Source: Prorocentrum cordatum
Lineage: Eukaryota; Sar; Dinophyceae; Prorocentrales; Prorocentraceae
DNA: 64,000 bases
Assembly: GCA_963575745.1 (NCBI GenBank)
Contig: CAUYUJ010016907.1
Location: 17,501 to 81,500 of the forward strand
Direction: 5' to 3'
A program made the translations under genes and the position numbers. The notes beneath the pieces are model-generated. The model ran no database searches. It saw only the letters and a program-made list of their open reading frames with translations, and had not been told where the DNA came from. Each line of letters opens with the position of its first letter. Positions within the stretch are counted from its first letter, which is position 1. Positions 54,721-64,000 of the stretch are shown here, piece after piece.

Positions 54721-56680
54721 CCATCTCCTCCTCTTCTTCTTTCTCCCCCACGTGTTTCCCCGAAGGATTTCCACAATGCCAGGGGCAACGCGTAGTCCAA
54801 TAGCTTGGCCGAGCTCTGGCCGCAACATTAGGCCACACGGGCGCTTCCCAAAGGCAGCGGGCGGCGGTGATTCGCCTTGGGCGTCCTCGATACATCTATA
54901 TCTATACATACAAATACACACATGTACATTGTAAAACCCAACATCTATCACGCACACCAGTGTGATACATTACGGAAACGGACACGCTGGCGATGGAAGA
55001 CCAATGACAACAAGTACATCTGGAACGGATGCCACACGGTCATATTTACGTGCCATTACGAAGCCATTACCTGTATATCCGGTTACTTGTCGGGTACACC
55101 TGTAGTAGTGTTAGAGACCGGTGGTATATGTTATCACAAGACGAGCACCGAATATGCCGGAGATGATTACTTGTACATTCGGATTGCTGGCGCGCTGCTA
55201 TTCGGATTACCCGTGGTTCCCTTGGGGGATTCGAATGTCCATTGCCGGTGACTTCATGTTCCGCACAACCCAGCACAGAGAAGTAGCAACATCGCAAAAC
55301 TTGCAATTGTGCCCTAGCGACGAAAGCAACACTGCTGGTACCGTGAATCGTGAATCCCACTCAGCTCGCCTTTTGGATGGAGGTTAGCGCGGGTGCGTGG
55401 AGCGTCACATCGTATCAACCGATCACCTGAAGGAGCTTCAAATCCTTCAGTCTTGCACTATGTAGGAAAGAGAACGGGCGACACATGCCGTGCTTTGAGC
55501 AATGGCTTCGCGCTATGCGTCGTGTCTTGATTAGCCCCGTTGCCTGGGCCCAGACTATACTATAGCTGGCCGTCTGGTTCCATTCGGAATGCTCTAAGGT
55601 CTTCATATTCGTAGACAGAACAAGTGGAGCCGCTGCCTATCTGATCCCACCGCGGAGTCGTTCGAGTTCGCCTCCCGCGCATAGCGGACGGCCAGAGCTT
55701 CGTTTCGGGTCCCTCCGAGCACAGCTTGGCGGCGGTCTCGGCCTCGGGGCACCAACCAATGCAATTACTCTTGTCCGTTTCAACCCCCCTGCCCTTCCCC
55801 TCCACCCTCATTTCCTGACCCCGTCCCTCCGCCCACAAATTTCTGAAGCCATCACTGTGTGCGCCATGCTGCAACGAAAAGCCCTCGAGCTTGATACAGA
55901 CGTTGCTGTGACATTGTGGTGCTCGCACGCCAACTACTGCAAAACGACGGGCAACGCTGACGAAGAGGAGGAGGACTTTGAGGAGGATGAGGGTATTTCT
56001 TATACTAATGATGATTTCCTCTACCGTTGGTGCTGAGCCTGTCCACGTGCTTATTGCCGATGCTTTCCCTGCCATCTTGTGATTGCTGTTGCTAGAGGTG
56101 CTGCCATCGTGCTGCTGTCTGTCAGCCGCCGCCTCCAGAGAGGAATCCCATGCTGCCGCGCACCATGGGCGCAACTGTTCTTGCTGGCCTCGCTCCTGCC
56201 GCCGCCCGCCACCCTTGGCCCGCTGGAGCGGCACCACCGAGGATGAGAAGACAGACGGCCTGCTGACGACAGTGGTGATGATTGTTCTGCCCCCGGGAGC
56301 GCGTCACAGGAGGCGGCCGCCATGTCCGCGTGCAGAAGCCCAGACCTGCGATGCCCTGATTTTTCGATGCGGGGCCACCGGGCCTCTCGACCGCCCTTCC
56401 CTGGGGGACCGTTTCCAGGATCATTCTTCTTGAAGGCCCCGCGGGCCCGAAGCGGGTGCAGAGGGGCGGAGTGGAAGAGGAACACGAAAACGCAGAGGCA
56501 TCGAAACACCACGACGTCGGAGGTCGAGGGAGGCGGCGCCAAAGGCCGAGATGCCCCGAGGCCTGCGCAGCCTGCGGAAGCCGGGCGCTGTCAGAGGTGG
56601 CCCCTGGCTCAGGGTGCCCCCCAGGCTTTCCGAGGAGGCCACCACCCTGGTCTCCAGGGCATCCCTCACGAGTCCCCTCC
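54721..56680. other. No gene recognised
   Basis: Includes a lower-GC stretch (54,890-55,400) with a 124-codon plus frame (54877-55251) rich in Tyr, His and Thr and without a recognisable domain, and a 225-codon minus frame (56237-55560) that reads ordinary but unfamiliar residues. I cannot support either as a gene. The sequence at about 56,590-56,670 resembles that at 63,915-64,000. Confidence 0.35.
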
Positions 56681-56681
56681 T

Positions 56682-56802
56682 CCTCCTCCTCCTCCTCCTC
56701 CTCCTCCTCCTTCGCCTCCTCCTCCTCCTCCTCCTCCTCCTCCGCCTCCTCCTCCTCCTCCTCCTCCTCCTCTGCCTCCTCCTCCTCTTCTTCCTCCGCC
56801 CC
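56682..56802. repeat. (CCT)n microsatellite
   Basis: About 40 CCT/TCC triplets. The poly-Glu frame on the minus strand is repeat translation. Confidence 0.95.
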
Positions 56803-57029
56803 AGGAGGGCATAGGGGGCCTCGAAGATGGAGCGACGAGCGGGCGGCACTTTGGACCAGGGACATCCTTAGCAGCCCCCGAGGAAGCTCTCTCTGCCCCT
56901 CGGGGCGGAGGCCGGCGTCAGCGGCGGCTCGCCAGCGGCGGCTCCAGGGCCGACCTGGAGTGCCGCCAGGCCGTCGGGCGTCGCCGTGCCGTCGGCCCGA
57001 AGTTCTGGAGGGCAGACTGCCTGGTCACG

Positions 57030-57355
57030 AGGAGGAGGAGGAGGAGGAGGAGGAGGAGGAGGAGGAGGAGGAGGAGGAGGAGGAGGAGGAGGAGGAGGAG
57101 AAGGAGAAGAGGAAGAGGAGGAGGAGGAGGAGGGAGAGAGGAGGAGGAGGAGGAGGAGGAGGAGGAGGAGGAGGAGAAAAGTGAGAGTAGAAGGAGGAGA
57201 GGAGGAGGAGGAGGAGGAGGAGGAGGAGGAGAAGGAAAAGGAGAAGGAGGAGGAGGAGGAGGAGGAGGAGGAGGAGGAGGAGGAGGAGGAGGAGGAGGGG
57301 GAGGAGGATGAGGAGAGGAGGGAGGAGGAGGAGGAGGAGGAGGAGGAGGAGGAGG
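57030..57355. repeat. (GGA)n purine tract, ~325 bp
   Basis: Almost pure GGA/GAG/AGG triplets interrupted by AAAAGTGAGAGTAGAA at about 57,176-57,191. It is the purine complement of the CCT tract 230 bases to its left, so the pair can form a large hairpin; each alone has mirror symmetry suitable for triplex DNA. Poly-Gly, poly-Glu and poly-Arg frames are artefacts. A shorter GGA/GAT tract follows at 57,540-57,620. Confidence 0.95.
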
Positions 57356-57624
57356 CCTCTGGCGGCTGCCACAGCGGCTCGCTGCCGACGCCGTCGCCCT
57401 CGTCTTCGTCGTCCAGCAAGAGGACCGCCTGGGCGCCGGCGAAGAGGCACTCGGAGCCTTGGGGGGCGCCGCCAGGAGCAGGGGGGAGGAGGGAGGAGGA
57501 TCAGGAGGAGGGTGGACTAGGATGGGGGGGTTGGAGGAATGGGAAGAGAGAAGGAAGAGGAGGACGAGGAGGAGGATGATGATGATGATGATGAGGAGGA
57601 GGAGGAGGAGGAGGACGAGTGTAA

Positions 57625-57880
57625 ACCCAAGAACCATCAACGATGTTGAAATTCAACCTCCCTCCAAGCTCCCTCTTCATAGGCCCCTACAACGGTTCAT
57701 TTCCATTGAGGGAACTGCCTCGTTGGAAGGTAACCGTTTGAAGATTCCGAAGCATACCAAAACATTGTTCTCGGAATTTCAACGCCACGTATCAACCTGA
57801 CTGCTGCATTTCTTCAACTCAACATCGCGAACCAACATAAGTGTTGCACCCGCGTAATCCTGAATCCTTCCCAAACACAA
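57625..57880. other. No gene recognised
   Basis: Short lower-GC spacer between the purine tracts and the 78-bp array; AACATTG and ATTGAGG words but no domain or repeat. Confidence 0.4.
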
Positions 57881-57884
57881 TGTT

Positions 57885-58275
57885 TGGTACGTTGATCATG
57901 GGAATCCGTGAAACTCTTGCGAATATTTAGAACAAATGTGCGCGGCGCTAAAGCGAGAGCCACATTTTGAAAACGACCTGCCCTCAATCTGCGAAATTCT
58001 TACAATTTTCTAAAACGAATGTGCGCGGCTCTAAGGCGAGAACCACATTTTGAAAACGACCCGCCCTCAATCCGTGAAGCTCTGGCAAATTTTTGAAACG
58101 AATATGCGCGGCGCTAACGCGAGAACCACATGTTGAAAGCAACCCGACCTTCATCCGTGAACATCTTTGCATTTTTACAGCAAATGTGCGCGGCGCTAAG
58201 ACGAGAGCCACATTTTGAAAGCGACCCGCCCTCCATCTGTGAAACTGTTGTCACTTTTTGAGCTCCAGAGTCATA
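57885..58275. repeat. ~75-80-bp satellite, five units (family S1)
   Basis: Each unit contains a TGTGCGCGGCGCTAA block, GCGAGAACCACATTTTGAAA, CGACCCGCCCTCAATC and CGTGAA..., followed by an AT-rich spacer. Cores lie at about 57,936, 58,018, 58,104, 58,183 and a partial unit at each end. The same family is inverted at 63.2-63.6 kb and, more diverged, at 58.75-59.1 and 59.75-59.87 kb. Confidence 0.85.
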
Positions 58276-58354
58276 AATGGCGAGGACGTCTCAGGCGAAA
58301 CACCCTAAAAGCTGGCCTCGGGGTGCGACAGGGAGGAGTTATCTATAAGGAGAA

Positions 58355-58445
58355 GGAACGGAGGAGGAGGAGGAGGAGGAGGAGGAGGAGAAGGAGGAGG
58401 AGGAGGAGAAGGAGGAGTAGGAAGAGGAGGACGAGGGAGGACGAT
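58355..58445. repeat. (GGA)n purine tract
   Basis: About 28 GGA/GAA triplets starting GGAACGGAGGAGG; low complexity. Confidence 0.9.
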
Positions 58446-59185
58446 CAGGAGGAGGGGGTGACGGGGTGAGCAGGAGCAGAAGCAGGAGCCGAGTCAGCCA
58501 GGTCGCACGAGCCGGGGGGGCCACGCCGATTCCCACCCACCCCTCCCATAGATCCTGAAAGACAATGGTGTCACAACTTGGCTTCGGGACTGGGACGCGT
58601 TTCCACCCGGCGATCGGGAGGCGCTCGCGTGCGGTCCAGCTTCCGACGACCTGACTATAGGAAATAATCGCGAGACGCAGGCATGCGGGACGGGAATTTC
58701 GGAAATTCCTTGCGCTTCGCTGCAGCGAGAGAACGATTTAGTCTTCACTCTGGTGGCCAAATTTCCGATGAGTGCGGCGAAGACGAATCATTCGACGCGC
58801 CGAAGCAGAACTGCCGCTTTCACGCAACAACTTCGAAATGCTGGGGCGAAAACAACATTTCGCCCGCGCACGCGGGCAGTGCCATTGCCGCTTTCACGCG
58901 ATCCGTCCACCGAAACATGCGCCTCCCAGCGGTGGAACGCCATTTCTGGTCAACATGTGCACGGCACTTGGGCGAGAACGACTAACGACATGGGGCGTGA
59001 CAAACATGCGCCGCGCCGAGGCGGGTACGCGAAATCTGCATGACGTCGGAGCGAAATCTTTTTGTCCGCGCGCGTCGACGAGCTTGTGAGCAAAAAATGT
59101 CTGCTGCGCTTCTGCGGGACTTCAACTTTAGAAACTCGCCTGGCGAAAGACCCAACCATATGCAATTGTTAGTACCGTAATTGTG
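58446..59185. repeat. Diverged S1-family satellite and spacer
   Basis: From about 58,760 blocks such as GCGAAGACGAATCATTCGAC, GGGGCGAAAACAACATTTCG and GGGCGAGAACGAC followed by Cys/His-poor spacer recur at roughly 80-100 bases and resemble the S1 core GGCGAGAACCACATTTTG. The first 300 bases hold nothing recognisable. Confidence 0.45.
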
Positions 59186-59189
59186 AGTA

Positions 59190-59665
59190 TCGTCTTCGGT
59201 GGAGTTCCGCATGGGGCGGCGAAGCGTGTGAGGGTATGTGCCGACATGGGCGAAGGGGACCGCGTGCGAACTGTACCACTGGGGCCTTCGGCGGAGACCC
59301 CCATGCGGCCATGAAACGTGTGAGGAGTGTGGCACAATGTGCCGCGGAGACACATGCGAACACTGCCTCTGGGGCCCTGGGTGGGGCTCCCTATGGGGCC
59401 AGGAAGCGTGGGAAGAGTGCGCCGTTGTGGGCGGGGGAGGCGCATGCAAGTACGGCCGCCGGGGCCTTGCTTGGAGTCCCCTTATGGGTCACGAAGCGTG
59501 CGAGGGGCGCGCCGCACTGGACGGGGGAGACGCGTGCAAACCCTGCCACTGATCGCCCTGGGTGGAGCTCCCGTGTGCGGCCATGGAGCGGGGGCGGGGG
59601 AAGCGCGGGCGAGCCCTGCCGCTGGGGCCTTTGGTTGAGGCTCTCGTGGGGCCAGCAGGCGGAGG
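59190..59665 (-). repeat. 77/89-bp satellite family S2, minus orientation
   Basis: Blocks CATGGGCG..GGGGACCGCGTGCGAACT, CCACTGGGGCCTTCGG, GGAGACCCCCATGCGGCCAT and GAAACGTGTGAGGAGTGTGG recur five times with about 80-90-base spacing. They are the reverse complement of the unit at 48.4 and 62.2 kb. Confidence 0.85.
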
Positions 59666-59744
59666 GCCGAGGCAATGCTGCGAGAGAGGGGAGGGCAGCG
59701 GGAGGTGAGACACGGGTCGCTGTCTATTCAAAACGAAGGCCGAA

Positions 59745-59880
59745 CACCACAATATGGCTGTGAACAACGAAGCGACGCCGAAGCGAGAACGACATTCCAC
59801 TCTTTCGCCCAGGATGTGCGCGCCGCGCGTTTTACAACGTCGAGTCGACGCCAACGCGACGATGTTGAGAAGGAACATGC
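59745..59880. repeat. Two diverged S1-family units
   Basis: ACGCCGAAGCGAGAACGACA then TTCCACTCTTTCGCCC, followed by GTGCGCGCCGCGCGTTTTAC; core order as in S1 but weak. Confidence 0.4.
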
Positions 59881-59908
59881 AAACTTTGTATTATTTTGAA
59901 AAGAAATA

Positions 59909-59979
59909 TGGAACGTCCCGGATTGAACGGGAATCGACCGGCTCTATGAATGAGCCATAGGATACTGTGGCACGTTACA
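59909..59979 (-). tRNA. tRNA-like sequence with UCA anticodon (possible tRNA or pseudo-tRNA)
   Basis: On the minus strand TGTAACG (59979-59973) and CGTTCCA (59915-59909) form an acceptor stem with 6 of 7 pairs. GGCTC-ATTCATA-GAGCC (59956-59940) is a perfect 5-bp anticodon arm with U33 and anticodon UCA. TCCCG-TTCAATC-CGGGA (59932-59916) is a perfect T arm with a canonical TTCRANY loop, and a TTTCTTTT terminator-like run follows. Against it: the D arm (16 bases) is short and lacks a convincing stem and GG, the base after the anticodon is U, and UCA would read UGA. It could be a decayed or SINE-associated tRNA. Confidence 0.4.
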
Positions 59980-61225
59980 ACAAAAAAGAAGCCCAGTCAT
60001 TTTTCGTCCGTAGGCCACATCCCTTTACTCGGATGCGTGGCTGAACCCTTTGGTCGATATGTCTTCCTTGGGGGGGGGGGGCGGCATCTATAACGCCAGA
60101 CGTGTGCTACGGCCGCGCGCCGCATAGAAAGAAATGCCCGTGGCACTAGTCGAACTTGCCCATGGGCAGGTGTATCCAAAAACTCTACAATTAATTAGGC
60201 CTCGGCCATGACGACATAAAACCCTGAAATTCAAACTCGCCACCAAATTTTGAATTTGCTTATGTGGTGAAATGGGCCCTGGGCCCAGACAAAATGCGTG
60301 ATCCCCCAAGCTGCCTGCCGGGAGCGGCACCTGACTGCCTACCTTGACTGCGATGGACAAGTGGCGGTCGCGAATGGCAAGCGGTCGGCGCCGCATGTGG
60401 AAGATAGTGGGACGAGGAGGGGATATGATCTCGAGAAAGCAGAATACCTGTTCGGGGCTGGGCCGGCTCGCGATCAGGGGCCAGGCTGCCGCGCCGGCTG
60501 TGCGCCCGAGATGAGCGGGCGGCACCTCCGAGGCTCCCCCACCAAAGCTCTGCTACCTGTATGAGTTTCGCTTCGGTCAGCCCTGCTTGCAAGTGAAGAG
60601 CACTCGGCGCTCGGAACGGAAGCACTCATAACCCTGGAGGAAAGAACACCATGAGGAGGGAGAGTAAGGGAAGGGCAGCCAGGGGAAGAACGAAGCCCCG
60701 AAGAGAAAGAGAAAGAGAAAGAGAACTCAGAACAAATTTCCGGGCAAAGGATCCAACCATAAGCAGCTTCGAGTATCGCGGGGCAGGTGAGAATGAGGGG
60801 GGGAGGGCAGGAAAAGGACTGCGGCGTTGTGTCGGTGAGAAAAGCCGTTAGGCTCGGGCGGGAATTTATTGTTTGGCGCAAGCCCCTGTGCGCCGCTGTT
60901 TCGTGCCCACTTCCTTCCCGCCCGTTTCACTCCTCTGCTTGAGACCAGGGTGCTGCGTTGCGTTCCTGCCCGCCTGGCCAGCGGTGGCCCGCACCCCAGG
61001 CCCCACCGTTTGGTATCCATTTCTTTTCTCGTGTTTCTCCCGTCTGTGTCCTTGCGCCCCGGTGACCGCGGCTCTGGGCAGCGCGCATTGGGGAGTCCCC
61101 AGGGCGAACTGATCGCCCCGAAGGAGTCCCAACGACGCGCGCGGCCTGTCCGCAGCACGGGGCAGAAAACACGAATGTCTGACAACGGGCAAGGCGCTCG
61201 GGCAGCTCCTGGCGGCACAGCGCAG
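59980..61225. other. No gene recognised
   Basis: Contains a G11 run at 60,071 and a GAAAGAGAAAGAGAAAGAGA hexamer run at about 60,702-60,723. Frames on either strand are Arg/Pro/Ser-rich and unmotivated. Confidence 0.4.
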
Positions 61226-61229
61226 GGGA

Positions 61230-61645
61230 ACTCCCCGCGAGCCTATGGGGCCACGAAGTGCGTAGAGGGTGCGCCTTTGGTGTAGCTTCGTAGGGGGCCA
61301 CGAAACGAAACGGGTATGCTGAAATATGCGGGGAACCGCATGCGAACCCTGCCACGGGCCTTCGGCGGAGCTCCCAATGTGGCCACGAAGCGTGGGGAGG
61401 GTGTGCCCAAATGGGTGTGGAGACGCATGCGAGACCTGCCACTATGGCTTTCGGTGGAGCTCCCTGTGATGCCACGAAACGTGTGAGGGGTGCATCGACA
61501 TGGGCGGGGAGCAGTATGCGAAGTCTGCCACTTGGGCCTCCGGTGGAGCCTCTTAGTCTTGTGGGGCCACGAAGCGTGTGAGGGGCGTGCCGACATGGGC
61601 GGGGAACCGCATGCGAATCCTGCCACTGGGGCCTTAGTGGAGCTC
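61230..61645 (-). repeat. S2-family satellite, minus orientation
   Basis: Five units with GGGGAACCGCATGCGAACCC, TGCCACGGGCCTTCGGCGGA, GCTCCC...GTGGCCACGAAGCGTG and GAGGGTGTGCC blocks at 80-90-base spacing; same orientation as at 59.2 kb. Confidence 0.85.
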
Positions 61646-62185
61646 TCTCTATCAGCATCTCCCTCTGCGGCGACGTGTTCATCTGTCTCACACCCTCTGC
61701 CCCCTGCACGTATGAAGGGCGGCCCGGCCCTATACCCTTGCATGCTCGTGATGCCGCGCGGTCAAGCATAAGTTCGATCGTCCATGTGCGCTTCAAGACA
61801 CCGAGGGCTCTCACCAGGCAGGGCCATGGGACCCTCGTGCTTCCAGCAGGTGCTCATCGTTGTGCGAAGAATATTATGAGGGACTCGGGAAGGGAGTGTA
61901 TCGCAGCACCAGTGGCGCTCCTCTGGTCCCTCCTTCTCCTCCTCCTCCTCCTCCTCCTCCTCCTCCTCTCCCTCCTCCTCTCCCTCCTCGCTTTCCGTTT
62001 GGGCGGAAGCGCGGGCGTTTGGGGTTAGTTCGCTTTGGTGGGCCTTGTTGTCGATGTCGGGATAGCCCTCATGGGGGCAGAGGAGCGCATCTTCTCCATC
62101 GAGGTTGTCTCCCAATCATCATGTGGATGTGGGTCCTCGATTTGAAGAGATCGCGGCCCGCGTCTTCCTCCCTTATCCTCTCCGC
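61646..62185. other. No gene recognised; CCT microsatellite
   Basis: Holds a (CCT)n run at 61,935-61,990 whose minus-strand frame is poly-Glu. The surrounding sequence has no domain. Confidence 0.5.
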
Positions 62186-62189
62186 TTCT

Positions 62190-62960
62190 GCCCTCTGCAT
62201 GTCAAACATGTCGGCGTACCCCTCACACCTCTCGTGGCCCCATAGGGAGCTCCACTGGAGGTCCCAATGGCAGGGTTCGCATGCGGCTCCCCGCCCATTT
62301 CGACACACCCAATGGCAAGGTTCGCATGCGGTTCCCCGCCCATGTCGGCACACTCCTCACACGTTCCGTGGCCCCACAGGGAGCTCCACCGAAGGCCCCA
62401 GTGGCCAGGTTCGCATGCAGTTCCCCGCCCATGTGGGCACACCCTTCCCGCGCTTCATGGCCACATTGGGAGCTCCGCCGAAGGCCTCATTGGCAGGGTT
62501 CGCATGCGGTTCCCCGCCCATGTCGGCACACCACTCACACGCTTGGTAGCCCCATAGGGATGTCCGTCGGAGGTCCCAGTGGCAGCATTCGCATATGGTT
62601 CTCCGCCCATTTTGACACACCTCACCCACGTTTCTCAGCCCCACAAGGAATTCCACCGAAGGCCTGTGGCAGGGTTCGCATGTGGCTTCCCGCCCATTTC
62701 GACACACCCAATGGCAGGATTCGCATGCGGTTCCCCGCCCATGTCTGCGTACTCCTCACACGTTCCGTGGCCCCACAAGGAATTCCACCGAAGGCCCCAG
62801 TGGCTGGGCTCGCATGCGGTTCCCCGCCCATTTCAGCATACCCCCTGCATGTTTCGTGGCCCCATAAGAAGCTCCAGCGAAGGCCCCAATGGCGAACTAC
62901 GCATGCAGCTCCCCGCCCATGTCGGCATACCCCTCACACGTTTCGTGGCCCCAACGGGAG
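62190..62960 (+). repeat. S2-family satellite, plus orientation, ~89-bp units
   Basis: GGTTCGCATGCGGTTCCCCG occurs at 62,319, 62,408 (variant), 62,497 and further along at about 89-base spacing. Full units run CGCCCATGTCGGCACAC, CTCACACGTTTCGTGGCCCC, ACAGGGAGCTCCACCGAAGG, CCCCAGTGGCAG. Some units are truncated to about 40 bases (62,300-62,320; 62,690-62,715). The array ends at 62,960, facing the minus-oriented arrays at 59.2 and 61.2 kb, so S2 is present as an inverted pair. Confidence 0.9.
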
Positions 62961-63195
62961 AAAAATAGTTAGCACGACATGGAAAACGAACCGCACTCCG
63001 TCCGCGCAACTGCTGGACATTTCGCCCCCGTTCCGGCCTCACTTCTGCTCCTCCTGCTCTTCCTCCTCCTCCTCCTCCTCATCCATCTTCTTTCCTTAGC
63101 AATAGCTCCTCCCCGTCGCGCCCCCAAGAAGTTGCAGTAGGGCGGGCCGGGCGTTTCGCACGAGACTTCTTCACTATCTATGATCCTGAAGCTTG
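62961..63195. other. Spacer with short CCT run
   Basis: Between the S2 and S1 arrays; a CCT run lies at 63,056-63,085. Nothing else is seen. Confidence 0.5.
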
Positions 63196-63199
63196 ACGT

Positions 63200-63610
63200 T
63201 CGCAACAACTTCACGCGTGGATGGCGGGTGGCTCTCGACATGTGCTTCTCGCTTCGGCGCTGCGCACACTCGTCTTACACTTCTGTTGCAATTGTACGGG
63301 TGGAGAGCGGTTCCTTTTCAAAGTGTGCCTTTCGCCTCGGCGCCTCGCACATTCGCTTCAACATTCTGCAAATTTTCACGGATGGAGGGGGGGCCGTTGT
63401 CAAAATGTGGCTCTCGCCGTGGCGCCGCGCGCGCTCGGAGTTTTTTTTGCTGTTTCAAATGTGCTCTCGCCACAGCACCGCGCAAATACACCCTGAACAT
63501 TTGCACGTGCTTCACGGATGGACGGCGGTTCCTTTTCGAAGCGGAGCCCTTGCTCTCGCGCCGCGAGCGTTCATCTCAAAATCCTGCAACCGTGTCAACG
63601 ACCGAGCCCG
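63200..63610 (-). repeat. S1-family satellite, inverted relative to 57.9 kb
   Basis: Five units of GGATGGAGGGNGGNNCGTT, TCAAAATGTGGCTCTCGCC and CGGCGCCGCGCACATTCG at 70-85-base spacing. The reverse complement matches the S1 units at 57.9-58.3 kb (GGCGAGAGCCACATTTTGAA). Confidence 0.8.
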
Positions 63611-64000
63611 CGTCCTCCTCGGCACGGGCCCCTCGCCTCAGGCGCCGCGCGCCCTCGTTCTGCCAGTGCAGCGTTCGACAGGATGGAGGTCCGTGACTGC
63701 TCGAGCTGAGGTACTCGCTTGGGACTTCCTGTGCTCTGCAGGCCCGAAGCTGCAGCGCACGTGGCGCTGCGCGGGTCCAGGGCGGCTCTCCTGCGGGCGC
63801 GGCGCCGTGGCGGAGGACCTCCTCGACGTCAGGTGGCCGCACGCGCGGGCGCGCCCGTGCCACAACGAGCTGCACGGATGCAGGGGGCTGCCCTCTCTTC
63901 GACGCGGGAATCTCGGTCTTCGGGTGTTGCTAGAAGTGCCCCTGGCCCAAGGTGCCTCCAGGATTTCCAAGGAGGCCCCCACGGCCTCCAGAGCACCCCT
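63611..64000. other. Right edge of window; unassigned GC-rich DNA
   Basis: The minus-strand frame from the edge reads RGALEAVGASLEILEAPWAR, which resembles RDALETRVVASSESLGGTLS read on the minus strand at about 56,670-56,610. The shared, diverged segment may be a fragment of an unrecognised mobile element or gene; the window ends before more can be seen. Confidence 0.35.

Noticed and set aside
54877-55251. 124-codon plus frame in lower-GC DNA as a host gene
   Set aside because: No domain, no start context and no continuation; codon content is unremarkable.
56322-57640. Long poly-Gly/Glu/Arg/Ser frames
   Set aside because: Translation of facing CCT and GGA tracts; frames are open on both strands simultaneously.

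Overview
The window looks like nuclear DNA of a repeat-rich, GC-rich microbial eukaryote, most probably a dinoflagellate. That assignment is an inference. It rests on a frame-verified GC-AG intron inside a receptor-like gene, introns that are themselves copies of a dispersed repeat, several degraded non-LTR retrotransposons with long GC-rich open frames (one with an OTU-protease domain) or with YADDLNAL/FADDLNAV reverse-transcriptase motifs, and an exceptional density of micro-, mini- and satellite repeats. I see no bacterial operons, ribosome-binding sites, CRISPR arrays or rRNA genes.

Layout. 1-1.1 kb: degenerate trinucleotide DNA. 1.1-16.5 kb (minus strand): an RNase H-bearing 3' fragment of a non-LTR element, then a near-complete ~8 kb element (gag-like ORF1, OTU-like protease, Cys-rich/basic region, APE endonuclease, YVDD reverse transcriptase, CCHC knuckle), then a second ~6 kb element (ORF1 zinc finger plus coiled coil, endonuclease, a ~180-bp tandem repeat, RT, RNase H). 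All are broken by frameshifts. 16.5-22.7 kb: palindromes, microsatellites and degenerate satellites. 22.8-28.5 kb (minus): the only convincing host gene, three exons that join in frame to about 1,195 residues: signal peptide, Gly-rich ALK/LTK-like domain with a ShK-like insert, Cys-rich modules, about seven membrane segments and an SH3-like tail. 28.5-37 kb: satellites and a ~655-bp module present as a direct and an inverted copy. 37.1-46.1 kb (minus): four or more APE-type non-LTR retrotransposon copies, nested and truncated. 46.1-47.45 kb: an AT-rich island with TA/CA microsatellites. 48.3-51.3 kb: a 77-bp repeat, then a 1.6-kb array of a 9-bp unit lying inside a 102-bp satellite. 51.4-54.7 kb: copies of the intron-type repeat. 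54.7-64 kb: GGA/CCT tracts, two interleaved ~78- and ~77/89-bp satellite families in both orientations, and one tRNA-like sequence.

How the parts relate. The receptor-like gene is single-copy coding DNA surrounded by parasitic and satellite DNA. Its introns are built from the same CCAAGANGGCCC module family that forms free-standing arrays at 30.2-31.0 and 51.4-54.7 kb. At intron 2 an 8-bp duplication sits exactly on both splice junctions, as expected if a transposable 'introner' created the intron. No pathway can be reconstructed from one gene. Coordinates of degraded elements are approximate; those of the gene's second splice junction were checked base by base.
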